Source of the DNA: Marivirga tractuosa DSM 4126
GTDB taxonomy: Bacteria; Bacteroidota; Bacteroidia; Cytophagales; Cyclobacteriaceae
Length of the DNA: 64,000 bases
NCBI RefSeq assembly: GCF_000183425.1
Contig: NC_014759.1
Location: forward strand, 2,821,001-2,885,000
Direction of reading: 5' to 3'
Shown here: piece after piece, positions 51,315-60,937 of the stretch
Numbering within the stretch: the stretch's first letter is position 1
Layout of the letters: each line of letters starts with the position of its first letter
Position numbers and translations under genes: made by a program
Notes under the pieces: generated by a model
Database searches by the model: none
What the model saw: the letters and a program-made list of their open reading frames with translations, nothing else
What the model was told of the DNA's origin: nothing

Positions 51315-52607
51315 ATGCGAGATACAGAAGAATATAATAAAATTGATACAGCAGGTTACCTAGACATGGACTTACTACGTTTTTCTACAGCAGGTAGTGT
51401 AGATGACGGAAAAAGTACTTTGATCGGCCGATTGATGTACGATACCAAATCAATCTTCGAAGATCAGATTGAGGCTGTGGAAAAGTCAAGTAAAAACCGA
51501 GGCGATGAGCATGTTAACCTTGCCCTATTAACAGATGGTTTGAAAGCTGAGCGAGAGCAAGGAATCACCATTGATGTGGCTTATCGCTATTTTGCCACGC
51601 CTAAGCGAAAGTTCATCATTGCCGATACCCCTGGTCATGTTCAATATACCCGAAATATGGTAACGGGTGCTTCCAATGTGAATCTAGCCATTATTTTAAT
51701 TGATGCACGTAAAGGTGTGATAGAGCAAACTAAAAGACACTCTTTTATTGCATCACTCCTGCAAATCAAACATGTGATTGTTTGCATCAATAAAATGGAT
51801 TTGGTCGATTACAAAGAGGAGGTTTTTGAGCAGATTAAAAAAGACTATTTAAGCTTCGATGCCAAGTTAGAAATTCCTGATATTAGATTCATCCCGATTT
51901 CGGCATTGAATGGTGATAATGTAGTGGATAAGTCTGAGAATATGGACTGGTACAAGGGACCTTCTTTACTTTGGACTTTGGAAAACGTTCAAGTAGCTTC
52001 TGACCGAGATTTAATAGATGGTAGATTTCCAGTTCAGTGGGTAATCCGACCGCAGTCAAATGAATACCATGATTTTCGCGGTTATGCGGGCTTAGTTAGT
52101 GGAGGAATCTTCAGAAAGGGTGAAGAAGTGGTAGTTTTACCATCAGGTTTTACCTCTAGAATCAAATCCATAGAAACAATGGATGGAGAATTGCAAGAAG
52201 CATTTCCTCCAATGTCTGTTGCTATGACCTTGGAAGATGAAATTGACATCAGCAGAGGAGACATGATTGCTAAAGTCAATAACCAACCAATTAAAGGTCA
52301 AGATATTGAATTAATGGTATGTTGGTTGAATGTTGACCCGCTTAAATTGGGGGGTAAATACCTAATAAAACATACTACTAACGAAGCTAGAGGTATAATA
52401 AAGGAAGTAAAATACAAGGTAAATGTAAATACGCTTGAAAAGAACGAGGAGGATAAGGAAGTAGGCGCAAATGACATTGCTAGAATTACTTTAAAAACGG
52501 CCAAGCCTTTATTGTATGATGCTTACCGCAAAAACAGAAATACTGGATCATTAATTATCATAGACGAATTCACTCAGCAAACAGTGGGTGCAGGAATGAT
52601 TATTTAA
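51315..52607 (+). CDS. cysN: Sulfate adenylyltransferase subunit 1 (GTPase)
   Basis: A 430-residue elongation-factor-like GTPase that drives APS synthesis by CysD. The G1 loop GSVDDGKST is at 27-35, DTPGHVQYTRNMVTGAS contains G3, and NKMDLVDY is G4. Domain II and III beta-barrels fill the rest. It lacks a fused APS kinase, consistent with a separate cysC. A strong terminator follows. Confidence 0.96.
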   Translation: MRDTEEYNKIDTAGYLDMDLLRFSTAGSVDDGKSTLIGRLMYDTKSIFEDQIEAVEKSSKNRGDEHVNLALLTDGLKAEREQGITIDVAYRYFATPKRKFIIADTPGHVQYTRNMVTGASNVNLAIILIDARKGVIEQTKRHSFIASLLQIKHVIVCINKMDLVDYKEEVFEQIKKDYLSFDAKLEIPDIRFIPISALNGDNVVDKSENMDWYKGPSLLWTLENVQVASDRDLIDGRFPVQWVIRPQSNEYHDFRGYAGLVSGGIFRKGEEVVVLPSGFTSRIKSIETMDGELQEAFPPMSVAMTLEDEIDISRGDMIAKVNNQPIKGQDIELMVCWLNVDPLKLGGKYLIKHTTNEARGIIKEVKYKVNVNTLEKNEEDKEVGANDIARITLKTAKPLLYDAYRKNRNTGSLIIIDEFTQQTVGAGMII

Positions 52608-52617
52608 TCAAGTTTTG

Positions 52618-52668
52618 AATAAACCCTCTTCCATTACTAAAGTGACGGAAAGAGGGTTTATTCTTTTA
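52618..52668. terminator. Intrinsic terminator between cysN and recX
   Basis: A stem of 13 continuous pairs (52618-52630 with 52650-52662), plus two more across a bulge, is followed by TTCTTTTA. The flanking genes converge, so it can serve both. Confidence 0.85.
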
Positions 52669-52692
52669 TGATATTCCTATTCAGTTCTCCTT

Positions 52693-53166
52693 TTAGTCTT
52701 GTAAATTATTTACCACTCCCCAAATCAAATCAGCTTCGAAGCCCTTTTGCAATAAGTAGCGCACTGTTTTTTGCTTTTTTATGTACAAGTTGGATTCTTT
52801 TAGAGTGCGCCATTTTTTTTCTACCAAGGACTGAATAGTATTTTGATAATCTTCGGGATCAATTTCTTTCATGCCCATTTTGATGCAGTAATCTGAGATT
52901 TTCTTCTGTTCAAGCCCCTGCTTAATTTTTATGCGACCCCATTTCTTTTGATTAAAATGACCTCTTACATAGCTTTGAGCAAAACGTTCTTCATTAATGA
53001 AATCTTCTGAAATTAACCAGGCAATCACTTCTTCAACTTCATCACTAAATAAGCCCCAATCATACAACTTATCCCTCACCTGCTGTTGACTTCTTTCTTG
53101 CATAGCACAATATTTTGCGCCTCGAGCTTTTCCTTCTTTAATGGTATATATTAATTGTTTTGCCAT
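52693..53166 (-). CDS. recX: Regulatory protein RecX
   Basis: A 157-residue RecX-family protein, which inhibits RecA filament growth. Its all-helical tandem repeats include the family's opening LLSxRxRS-like sequence (MQERSQQQVRDKLYDWG), WLISEDFINEERFAQSYVRGHF and GRIKIKQGLEQKKI. recA is not adjacent. Single gene. Confidence 0.9.
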   Translation of the reverse strand: MAKQLIYTIKEGKARGAKYCAMQERSQQQVRDKLYDWGLFSDEVEEVIAWLISEDFINEERFAQSYVRGHFNQKKWGRIKIKQGLEQKKISDYCIKMGMKEIDPEDYQNTIQSLVEKKWRTLKESNLYIKKQKTVRYLLQKGFEADLIWGVVNNLQD

Positions 53167-53261
53167 ATAATTTATTGCGGTACTTGTGGTGAAGGTTTAT
53201 TATCCTAAATATATAGACTTGGCGAAAGTAGATATCGGCTTTTCATTTGTATTGATAAGAA

Positions 53262-54410
53262 TTAAAAGTGCTTATCTAAAACAGAAATTAAGCTGTTGAT
53301 ATCGTGAGCATCATTATAAACATGTGGCGAAATTCTAATAGAATTTCCTCTTGCTGATATATGAATATTATTTCCTTTTAAGTCCTCCATTAGCTTATTT
53401 AAATCGATGCTGCTGGGTAGAAACAAACCATATAGATGAGCACTAATTAATTGGTCTTTATCTTTTGCGATTCTCTTTTCTTCTAAAAACTCCCGTAATG
53501 GGCTGAGCAGACTAAAGCAGTAATTTTGAATATTTTCTGGCCCCCATATTAAAATTTGTTCTAAGGCTGATTTGACCATAGGCAAGGCAATAAAATTGCT
53601 AAACTCTCCAACATTGTAGCGCATAGCCCCACCACCAAATTCCTCAGGATAATCTGTCAGTTTGCTGAAATCATGACCATCCTTTCGGGTCATCCATGAG
53701 TATTCTATAGGCTCACCACCATTGTATTTTGTACTATAATATGCTAAACCGGTTGAATATGGCCCCAATAGCCATTTATAGGATGCACATATTAATGCAT
53801 CAATGTTACATTCCTGTACATCAATAGGCAAAGCGCCAACCGATTGTGTCCCATCAACTATAAAATAGGTGTTGGTGGCTTTGCATTTTTCACCAATCAT
53901 TTTTAAATCAAACTTCAGACCTTCCATCCAATGAATAGATGACATCACTACTACAGCTGTGTCTTCACCAATATTTGCCAGAATTTTTTCTGTCCATTCT
54001 TGTGTTCTGCCTAGAATGGTATTGGTGGGCTTAATTACTTCTAATTCTATCTCATTCTCTTGACAGAATTTTCTTAAAGTAAGATGATCGCTTGGAAATT
54101 CTTCATTTACAGTAATAGCATGCTGACCTTTTTTTACGGGTACATTTCTAATTGCATTCATTAAACCATAGGAAGCGGATGGAATTATGGCAATTTGCCT
54201 AGAGGAGCCGTTAATTATTTGACCAAAAAGTGATTTTACTTCCTCTGCAGGTTGAAAAAAGTCATTTTCTTTAATGAAAGTAGGATTTGTTTTTCTTCTT
54301 ACTCCTTCTATACCAGCCTGTTCAACACTTTTTAAATTAGGTGACATATAAGCACCATTCAAATAGTGAATATCTTCAGGAAGAGTGAACAAATGTTTTT
54401 GGTTTTCCAT
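53262..54410 (-). CDS. Aminotransferase class V-fold PLP enzyme
   Basis: A 382-residue fold-type I PLP enzyme of the class V/cysteine desulfurase-like group. D186 in VDGTQSVGALPID contacts the pyridine ring, and K212 in CASYKWLLGP is the Schiff-base lysine. The ATG at 54410 is preferred, directly before the conserved YLNGAYMSP. There is no persulfide-forming active-site Cys loop typical of IscS, so a kynureninase-, isopenicillin-epimerase- or desulfurase-like reaction cannot be decided. It lies 45 bp after the glycosidase gene on the same strand. Confidence 0.88.
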   Translation of the reverse strand: MENQKHLFTLPEDIHYLNGAYMSPNLKSVEQAGIEGVRRKTNPTFIKENDFFQPAEEVKSLFGQIINGSSRQIAIIPSASYGLMNAIRNVPVKKGQHAITVNEEFPSDHLTLRKFCQENEIELEVIKPTNTILGRTQEWTEKILANIGEDTAVVVMSSIHWMEGLKFDLKMIGEKCKATNTYFIVDGTQSVGALPIDVQECNIDALICASYKWLLGPYSTGLAYYSTKYNGGEPIEYSWMTRKDGHDFSKLTDYPEEFGGGAMRYNVGEFSNFIALPMVKSALEQILIWGPENIQNYCFSLLSPLREFLEEKRIAKDKDQLISAHLYGLFLPSSIDLNKLMEDLKGNNIHISARGNSIRISPHVYNDAHDINSLISVLDKHF

Positions 54411-54455
54411 ATCGGAAGTTATAAAATTTCGAACTTTATTTTTATGCAATTTGGA

Positions 54456-56804
54456 CTAAAATTCAACTTGCAAATTATGAAGCCTGTCGTATAATTCGAC
54501 TTTACTACCCTTTATCTTATTTCCATCGTAAATGATATGTTTTGCTCCTTTAAAATCAAAAATGATTTTCCAATTGTGTAATTGTGAGATGCGGAACTTG
54601 ATAACATTGTCTATTCTTTTGGCGGAAATATCTACCAAGTTATCTCCGATTTTAATGCGTTCTAAACTCACGTCTTTCCATTCGGTTGGAAAATTGGGTT
54701 TAATAACAACCTCATTTTTCCAAGCTTTTGGCTGAATTCCAAAAAACTCCTCAACCACTGGAACAGCTACGGCATAAATATTCCATGCCTGTGTCATCAT
54801 GCCAAAATCAGGGCTAACTTCATACATTGAGCCGGGCAATGCATAGCTAAATGAATTTTGAAGCATTTTCAAATACTCTAATGCCTTATCCGGATTTCCA
54901 TACTTAGCTTCTGCTATAGCTTGAACCCCTGTTGGCAGCGTCATCACTGCCCCAACATAACTAAAGGATTTCCACTTGGAAGCTTTTTCTTGTTGCTCGT
55001 CTCGATCAATACCGGTAACGAACATCCCAAATTGGTTGCGATAATTCTTAGCAGTGTGTAATGCTTTTTGTGCTTTTTCGTCTTCGGCTACGCCCACTTC
55101 CATAGGAGTATTTACAATCCAATTGTGGTGAACTACGAAAGGTGATGTGCCAGCAGTATCAGTGGTGTTTATAGATGTTAAAGTCGATTTTAATTCTGCA
55201 ACAGACCAGGGTTTGTTAATACTATCTGCACGAATAATGGCATCTTCGGTAAGTTTTACTGCTTGTAGTTGAGTCGAACGGAAGTCAGCAAAGGAGTTAG
55301 ACTCATTCACCCACCAATCGGTATTAATCTTCTTTTTAAGGTTTTCAGCCTTTAGTCTGTATTCATCAGCCAAAACATTTTCGTTTTGAACTTTAGCAAA
55401 ATTTGCTGCAGCCAAATACATTTCATATTGATAAGCTACCACATCTATCATTTCGCTATCCAGTCCATGGATTTCCATCATCCCAGCACCGTCTGGGTAG
55501 CCATTTCCATCTTGATCTTGGCTTTCCATCCATTCTACCGAATTTTTAACTAAGTCGTAATGCTTAAGCAAAGTTTTATCTCCAGTCCAGGAAAAAGCTT
55601 TCCAAAGCATGCTCACAAATTTTGGGGTAGTATTTAAGTTGCCTGGGTTAAAAACGACCCCGTTCGTAGAGGCTTCGTGCATAATCCGTCCATTTTTGCC
55701 GTTGGCTTTCTTAGATAGTTTTACAATAAGATCGATGGTTTCTAGGGCTTGCTCATGCATTCCCGAGGCTAATAAACCTTGTACTGCATAGCTATTATCG
55801 GTTCCAAACCACCAGGGATAATCAGGACTTCCAGCTGTTAGCCCCGTTCCAATTTCAGGAACTTCCTGCATTAACCATTCTGAATTATATTTTAACCAGC
55901 GGTACATTTGGTTAAATCTTTCATCGCGCGTAATTAAATTGTTGCTTTGCTCTATTTTTTGGTAGCTAGCAATTTTATCTTCTAGCAATTGTCTTGCATT
56001 TTTGCTTAAATATTTATGAGTTTGTAAGGCTGCTTTTTCACTTTTATCCGATCCGCTTACAATGAAAAAGACAGTTTGTTTTTCGCCCCCTTCTAGCGTT
56101 AAGGATTTGCTCAGTGCTTGGTCAAAACCTTTGCCCTTTCTTTTTACCTTGCAGGAATTTTCTAATTCTGGTAGCTGAAAGCCTTTCCCACCAATGACAG
56201 AAAACCAATTGTTGTTTTGGTCTTTTGCTAGATAAACTGACCCTCGATTTTTCCATTCCCCTTCATCTTTTCCATCTTCAATATTAAGGGAGTCAGCAAG
56301 CCATACGGGTCTTAAATCGATAGAAGCATTGACTGAAAATGTGAATTGATTTTCTTTGGCTTGAGTGTTTTCGAATTGATAAGCTATTATTAGCCCATTT
56401 TCATTTTCAGGAACAAAATGGAACTGAGAAACATTGAGCCCGCTTTCTTTTAAATTAAAAACCTGTTTACTTCCAATCGGGTAATTGATAAACTGATTTG
56501 CATGCGTCAAACATTCTTGTATGTTGTTATTTTTTATTTCAGCATGATAGCCATCTAATAATTTTATCGGATGTAGCCAAACTCCACCCATTTCTCCTTT
56601 TACATGCCAGCCTAAGTCAGGAAAGGAACCGTTTTGATAACCTACTACATAAAGCCTTCTACCAGCACTTAAAAAAGGGCTTTCGATGTATTCTTTTTTG
56701 CCTTTAATATTTTCAAGCTGGTTTACTTGGGTAAAAAAATCTGATGGATTGTCAGCTTGACAACTAATGAGAAATATTGAAATGAATAGAAAAATGTATT
56801 TCAT
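54456..56804 (-). CDS. Six-hairpin glycosidase lipoprotein (glycogen-debranching-like)
   Basis: A 782-residue lipoprotein (FLIS-C15). An N-terminal beta-sandwich-like domain of about 280 residues precedes an (alpha/alpha)6 barrel (about 290-690) with motifs of inverting six-hairpin glycosidases: DYPWWFGTDNSYAVQGLLASG, the acidic QDQDGNGYPDGAGMMEIHGLDSEMIDV, and later TGIDRDEQ. The C-terminal beta domain (IKPNFPTEWKDVSLERIKIGDNLVDI) resembles those of GH78 enzymes. Glycogen-debranching, trehalase-like or rhamnosidase-like activities are possible; substrate not deduced. Exported, probably outer-membrane bound. Confidence 0.85.
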   Translation of the reverse strand: MKYIFLFISIFLISCQADNPSDFFTQVNQLENIKGKKEYIESPFLSAGRRLYVVGYQNGSFPDLGWHVKGEMGGVWLHPIKLLDGYHAEIKNNNIQECLTHANQFINYPIGSKQVFNLKESGLNVSQFHFVPENENGLIIAYQFENTQAKENQFTFSVNASIDLRPVWLADSLNIEDGKDEGEWKNRGSVYLAKDQNNNWFSVIGGKGFQLPELENSCKVKRKGKGFDQALSKSLTLEGGEKQTVFFIVSGSDKSEKAALQTHKYLSKNARQLLEDKIASYQKIEQSNNLITRDERFNQMYRWLKYNSEWLMQEVPEIGTGLTAGSPDYPWWFGTDNSYAVQGLLASGMHEQALETIDLIVKLSKKANGKNGRIMHEASTNGVVFNPGNLNTTPKFVSMLWKAFSWTGDKTLLKHYDLVKNSVEWMESQDQDGNGYPDGAGMMEIHGLDSEMIDVVAYQYEMYLAAANFAKVQNENVLADEYRLKAENLKKKINTDWWVNESNSFADFRSTQLQAVKLTEDAIIRADSINKPWSVAELKSTLTSINTTDTAGTSPFVVHHNWIVNTPMEVGVAEDEKAQKALHTAKNYRNQFGMFVTGIDRDEQQEKASKWKSFSYVGAVMTLPTGVQAIAEAKYGNPDKALEYLKMLQNSFSYALPGSMYEVSPDFGMMTQAWNIYAVAVPVVEEFFGIQPKAWKNEVVIKPNFPTEWKDVSLERIKIGDNLVDISAKRIDNVIKFRISQLHNWKIIFDFKGAKHIIYDGNKIKGSKVELYDRLHNLQVEF

Positions 56805-57161
56805 AATATGTTCGAGTGATTAAATACTGATAAACTTAAATTTAATCGTTAATGGTATCAAACCACCAAAAGATTGTAAATTTATGAGATAAAACGGTCC
56901 CTAAATAAAATAATTAGCTTTAGATGTAAGGTTTTTTGATAAATGTTGAACTTTTTTATGTGATTTTCATCTAAATAATTAACTTTCCTTTGAAAAGACA
57001 CAAAATCGATCGTTAAAATTCAGATTTGAAGTTTAATCAACTCGCAATAATGTTTACAAGAACCTGATAATTCTCAACTAGAATTTGTTTTGCTGGGTAT
57101 AATGTGCGAGTCTATTAAGAAGTAAATATTATACACATGAAAATGCTGAATATATAAGAAT
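56805..57161. other. Divergent promoter spacer
   Basis: 357 bp of AT-rich sequence between the glycosidase gene and the helical-protein gene. I see no gene, repeat or convincing hairpin; TAACTTTC at about 56980 is a 7 of 8 match to the -7 consensus on the plus strand. Confidence 0.5.
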
Positions 57162-58604
57162 ATGGCAAAACTCAAGAATATTATCATGCAACTTTCAGAT
57201 GCTGATTATTTGGCAGTACATGAAAGTTTATCTACAGGTGGAGCGGAGAAATCTGCATATTTGCTTAAGTCCATGCGTGAAAGTTCTTCTAGTGATCACG
57301 CCATAATGGAGGAGCTTGAAGTAAACACCAATGCCTATTATACCTTAAGATCTAGGCTTAATCAAAAAATTGAAGAATATCTTTTGCAGCAAATGGAAAA
57401 TCCAAGAACGGATATTCTTAAAAAGGTTGCTAACATTAATGAGATAATATTCACCAAGAAAAAAGCTATTGCTATAGCGACATTAAAGAAGTTGGAAAAG
57501 GAATTAATTGATTATGACCTCTCCAATGAATTAACCATTGTGTATAAAGCCCTTAAAAAACTACATCAAAATACAGAAGAATATTTTGGGTACAGTCAAT
57601 TGTATAACCGGCATGTGGCCTATATGCTGGCTGTTGATAAAGCGGAAGATTTATTAAGCAATTACTTTATTAAATTTGGCAACTATTCTTTGACTGGCGA
57701 TGAGACTAATAAGTTAGAATTGGTTTTGCTTAATAAGGAAATGCTTAACACCTGCAAAATTTATGATTCTCACCGTTTGTTTATCTATAAAAACTGTTTG
57801 AACATATTCCACCGTCTGTTTGTGGAGGAAGATGAAACAGATGTAGAGCTTGATCCAATTGAGGATTTATTAGCTAAAGCTGATGGAATATTTGAATTGT
57901 ACAGCTTAGATTCAATTTATTTCCATTTAAAGCTGGTATATGAATTCCTAAAACTAGAGTATTATAATCACTATAGATTGTATAGAAAGGCAGAGAATTA
58001 TTTCGAAGAAGTAAACGAGTCATGTGCTGCTTTTTTATCAAACTTTAATTTATTCACTTATCCTGCTCAATTTCTTATTACAAAATTGCAGCGCGCGAAA
58101 AGAATGCCTGAGAAAGTGATGCTTTCAGAAGAGAACGCAGCATTGTTCCAGGATTTTGAACCAGATAGAGATGATGTGCCGCAGTATATTACTTATGCTA
58201 CTTACCGCTCTTTGAGTTGTCATTTTGATCAAAAGTATGAGGATGCTGCAAAATGGTTAAATAATTTATTGAATGATGTAAGCCTTAAAAGATATCAAAA
58301 TGCTCAGCTTGAGATCAAAACACTTTTGGCGTTAGAATATTGTTTAATGAAGGACTATGAATTGTTTAATCAGTTGATAAATAGTATTCAGAGGCAGATT
58401 AGAATTATAGGGAAAGAAAACTGTATGAATATTCAAGTGCTGAATAAAATTATGAAAATCTCCTTGAGCGAATCAAAGAGAAACAAAGAAGAGAAAATTG
58501 CAGAACTGGTTAAGAGATTTAAAACCTTGGAACCTATTCAACATTTTGCTCCTACCTTATTATTAGAGTTTAATGATGATATGATCAAAAAATTAGTAGG
58601 GTAA
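57162..58604 (+). CDS. Hypothetical all-helical repeat protein
   Basis: A 480-residue soluble protein, almost entirely alpha-helical by composition (Leu, Glu, Lys, Tyr rich), with no signal peptide. The first 75 residues (LSDADYLAVHESLSTGGAEKSAYLLKSMRE...) may be a separate helical head with a helix-turn-helix look (VNTNAYYTLRSRLNQKIEEYL). The remainder looks like TPR/HAT-type helical hairpins. I do not recognise the family. It could be a cytoplasmic scaffold or regulator. Single gene with its own terminator. Confidence 0.75.
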   Translation: MAKLKNIIMQLSDADYLAVHESLSTGGAEKSAYLLKSMRESSSSDHAIMEELEVNTNAYYTLRSRLNQKIEEYLLQQMENPRTDILKKVANINEIIFTKKKAIAIATLKKLEKELIDYDLSNELTIVYKALKKLHQNTEEYFGYSQLYNRHVAYMLAVDKAEDLLSNYFIKFGNYSLTGDETNKLELVLLNKEMLNTCKIYDSHRLFIYKNCLNIFHRLFVEEDETDVELDPIEDLLAKADGIFELYSLDSIYFHLKLVYEFLKLEYYNHYRLYRKAENYFEEVNESCAAFLSNFNLFTYPAQFLITKLQRAKRMPEKVMLSEENAALFQDFEPDRDDVPQYITYATYRSLSCHFDQKYEDAAKWLNNLLNDVSLKRYQNAQLEIKTLLALEYCLMKDYELFNQLINSIQRQIRIIGKENCMNIQVLNKIMKISLSESKRNKEEKIAELVKRFKTLEPIQHFAPTLLLEFNDDMIKKLVG

Positions 58605-58624
58605 TAGTATATTTAATCAAACAT

Positions 58625-58660
58625 AAAAAAGCCATTTGATTAGTTTCAAATGGCTTTTTT
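58625..58660. terminator. Bidirectional intrinsic terminator
   Basis: GCCATTTGA (58631-58639) pairs with TCAAATGGC (58646-58654), flanked by A6 on the left and T6 on the right. It serves both convergent genes. Confidence 0.9.
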
Positions 58661-58678
58661 ATGGGTAAAAAGTTTTGT

Positions 58679-59086
58679 TTAGATAGAGAGATCAGTCAAG
58701 CTTTCTTGTGATAATGGCTTGTTAAGATACTTCTTTACTGCATCGTATTTTTTGGATTTGCTAACATCCTGGGGGTTGATAGATGAGGTAAGCATCACTA
58801 TTTTACATTTTTCTCTTGTGCTATCTTTCAACTTATTGAACTCTTCCAAAAATTGGAAGCCATCCATTAAAGGCATATCAATATCCAAGAATATTATATC
58901 AGGCAGGACACTGGAAACAATATCATCTTGTAATTGCTCAATATTCTTTAAAAACTCTATCGCGCTTTTCGCACCAGTGTGTGTATAAATATATTTTGAC
59001 AAGCCTGCAGCTTCAACCATTTTCTGGTTTATCAAATTATCGATTTCATTATCATCGATTAACATGACGGAATGATACTTACTCAT
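58679..59086 (-). CDS. Single-domain response regulator (receiver only)
   Basis: A 135-residue receiver domain from the ATG at 59086 (a TTG three codons earlier is less likely). Acidic pair D11-D12, phosphoacceptor D68 in FLDIDMPLMDG, Thr100 in MLTSSIN and Lys123 in NKPLS. There is no output domain and no kinase nearby. It is a paralogue of the receiver at 10438. A perfect palindrome and the ALDH gene lie on its upstream side. Confidence 0.93.
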   Translation of the reverse strand: MSKYHSVMLIDDNEIDNLINQKMVEAAGLSKYIYTHTGAKSAIEFLKNIEQLQDDIVSSVLPDIIFLDIDMPLMDGFQFLEEFNKLKDSTREKCKIVMLTSSINPQDVSKSKKYDAVKKYLNKPLSQESLTDLSI

Positions 59087-59154
59087 ATTGAACAATTTTT
59101 AATTTGGAAACAAGTTAATAAAATCAATACTGTTTAAAAACAATTCAATATAGA

Positions 59155-59182
59155 AAATGCACACGAATATTCGTGTGCATTT
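59155..59182 (-). terminator. Perfect 28 bp palindrome, terminator of the ALDH gene
   Basis: The two halves are fully self-complementary (AAATGCACACGAAT and its complement), 11 bp beyond the aldehyde dehydrogenase stop. On the minus strand it is followed by a short TTTTC tract. It could also act as an operator for the receiver gene. Confidence 0.7.
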
Positions 59183-59193
59183 CATCGAAAATA

Positions 59194-60744
59194 TTAAATA
59201 TCGAATTTTATTCCTTGAGCAAGCGGTAGTGAATTACCGTAGTTCAATGTATTGGTTTGTCTTCTCATATATGCTTTCCACGCATCAGAGCCAGATTCTC
59301 TTCCTCCACCAGTCTCCTTTTCTCCACCGAAAGCTCCACCAATTTCTGCACCGGATGTCCCGATATTTACATTGGCAATTCCACAATCAGAGCCTCTAGA
59401 AGAAAGATAACGGTGTGCTTCTTGCATATTATTTGTCATAATAGCTGAAGATAAGCCTTGTTTTACACCATTTTGCAATGCAATAGCATTTTCAACATCT
59501 CCGCTGTATTTCATCACATATAAAATTGGGGCAAATGTCTCCTCTTGAACAATTTCAAAATGGTTTTCAGCTTCTATGATCGCTGGTTTAACGTAACAGC
59601 CGCTTTCATAGCCTTCACCTTCCAATACACCACCTTCAACTAGAACTTTTCCACCTTCTGCTTTTGCTTTCTCAATAGCTTTTAAGTAGTTATTTACTGA
59701 ATCTTGATCAATTACCGGTCCAACATGGTTTTTCTCATCCAAAGGATTACCAATGCTAAGTTGTGCATATGCATTCTTCATCTTATCGATCAATTCATCG
59801 TAAATATCTTCATGGATGATTAATCTTCGAGTAGAGGTGCAACGCTGACCAGCAGTTCCAACTGCCCCAAAAACGGCACCTATTAGGGTCATTTTTAAGT
59901 CAGCCTCTTTTGAAATGATCATAGCATTATTACCTCCTAATTCTAGGATGGACTTACCTAATCGAGAAGCAACTTCCTGCCCAACAATTTTTCCCATTCT
60001 GATTGATCCAGTTGCAGAAACTAAAGGAACTCGGGAATCTTTCGTCATCATTTCCCCTACTTTATAGTCCCCATTTACCAAGCATGAAATACCTTCTGGC
60101 ATATCATTTTCCTTCAATACTTCTGCTATGATATTTTGGCAAGCAACACCGGTTAAGGGTGCTTTTTCAGATGGTTTCCATACAGTAACGTTTCCGCAAA
60201 CCCAAGCTAAAGCTGTGTTCCAACTCCAAACAGCAACGGGGAAATTAAAAGCAGAAATAATAGCAGTAATTCCTAAAGGATGCCACTGCTCTTGCATAGA
60301 GTGATCAGGACGTTCTGACTTGATGGTTAAACCATATAATTGACGGGATAAGCCTACACCAAAATCACAGATGTCAATCATCTCTTGTACTTCTCCCCAT
60401 CCTTCTTGTAAAGATTTTCCCATTTCATAGGAAACTAATCTTCCTAATGGATCTTTCAATTCTCTTAGTCTATTTCCAAACTGGCGAACGATTTCTCCTC
60501 TTGCTGGAGCAGGCATGTTACTCCATACTTTAAAGGCTTCTTCTGCAGTTTGAATAGTTTTTTCATAATCCTCAGCTGTAGTTACTCCTACAGAAGCAAT
60601 TTCTTTTCCATCTACTGGTGAAACAGAACTGATTTTACCAGTACCTTCCATCCAGTTACTTCCTGTTGAAGTACCTCCGTTATGGTCTTTTACTCCTAAT
60701 TTTTTCAAGGCATCTGCTAAGCCGTAAGTTTTTTTAATGTCCAT
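59194..60744 (-). CDS. ALDH7-type aldehyde dehydrogenase
   Basis: A 516-residue NAD(P)-dependent aldehyde dehydrogenase. Catalytic Cys302 lies in GTAGQRCTSTRR and Glu268 in LELGGNNA. The closing region NVNIGTSGAEIGGAFGGEKETGGGRESGSDAWK is the signature of the ALDH7/antiquitin group, whose members oxidise 2-aminoadipate semialdehyde (L-lysine catabolism). The start is the ATG at 60744. Lysine degradation is therefore the best guess, with no other lysine gene in view to confirm it. Confidence 0.93.
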   Translation of the reverse strand: MDIKKTYGLADALKKLGVKDHNGGTSTGSNWMEGTGKISSVSPVDGKEIASVGVTTAEDYEKTIQTAEEAFKVWSNMPAPARGEIVRQFGNRLRELKDPLGRLVSYEMGKSLQEGWGEVQEMIDICDFGVGLSRQLYGLTIKSERPDHSMQEQWHPLGITAIISAFNFPVAVWSWNTALAWVCGNVTVWKPSEKAPLTGVACQNIIAEVLKENDMPEGISCLVNGDYKVGEMMTKDSRVPLVSATGSIRMGKIVGQEVASRLGKSILELGGNNAMIISKEADLKMTLIGAVFGAVGTAGQRCTSTRRLIIHEDIYDELIDKMKNAYAQLSIGNPLDEKNHVGPVIDQDSVNNYLKAIEKAKAEGGKVLVEGGVLEGEGYESGCYVKPAIIEAENHFEIVQEETFAPILYVMKYSGDVENAIALQNGVKQGLSSAIMTNNMQEAHRYLSSRGSDCGIANVNIGTSGAEIGGAFGGEKETGGGRESGSDAWKAYMRRQTNTLNYGNSLPLAQGIKFDI

Positions 60745-60885
60745 AGTATTCAATAATTATAAAAAAAAGTGTTAATAGGTCTTTAAATAGTTTAAAGTAT
60801 GTTTTTAGCTCAAATCCGATTATTTGAGCGGGCAACTTGTTTTTTAATGGCACAAAATTGGCTTTTTTTAAAGGATAACAAAAGA

Positions 60886-60913
60886 AAAAGGCACCCAGAT
60901 TTGAGTGCCTTTT
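60886..60913 (-). terminator. Intrinsic terminator of htrA
   Basis: AAAAGGCAC (60886-60894) pairs with GTGCCTTTT (60905-60913). On the minus strand it is followed by TTTTTC. Confidence 0.85.
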
Positions 60914-60937
60914 AAAATTATTTACTAAAGTTGGTGC

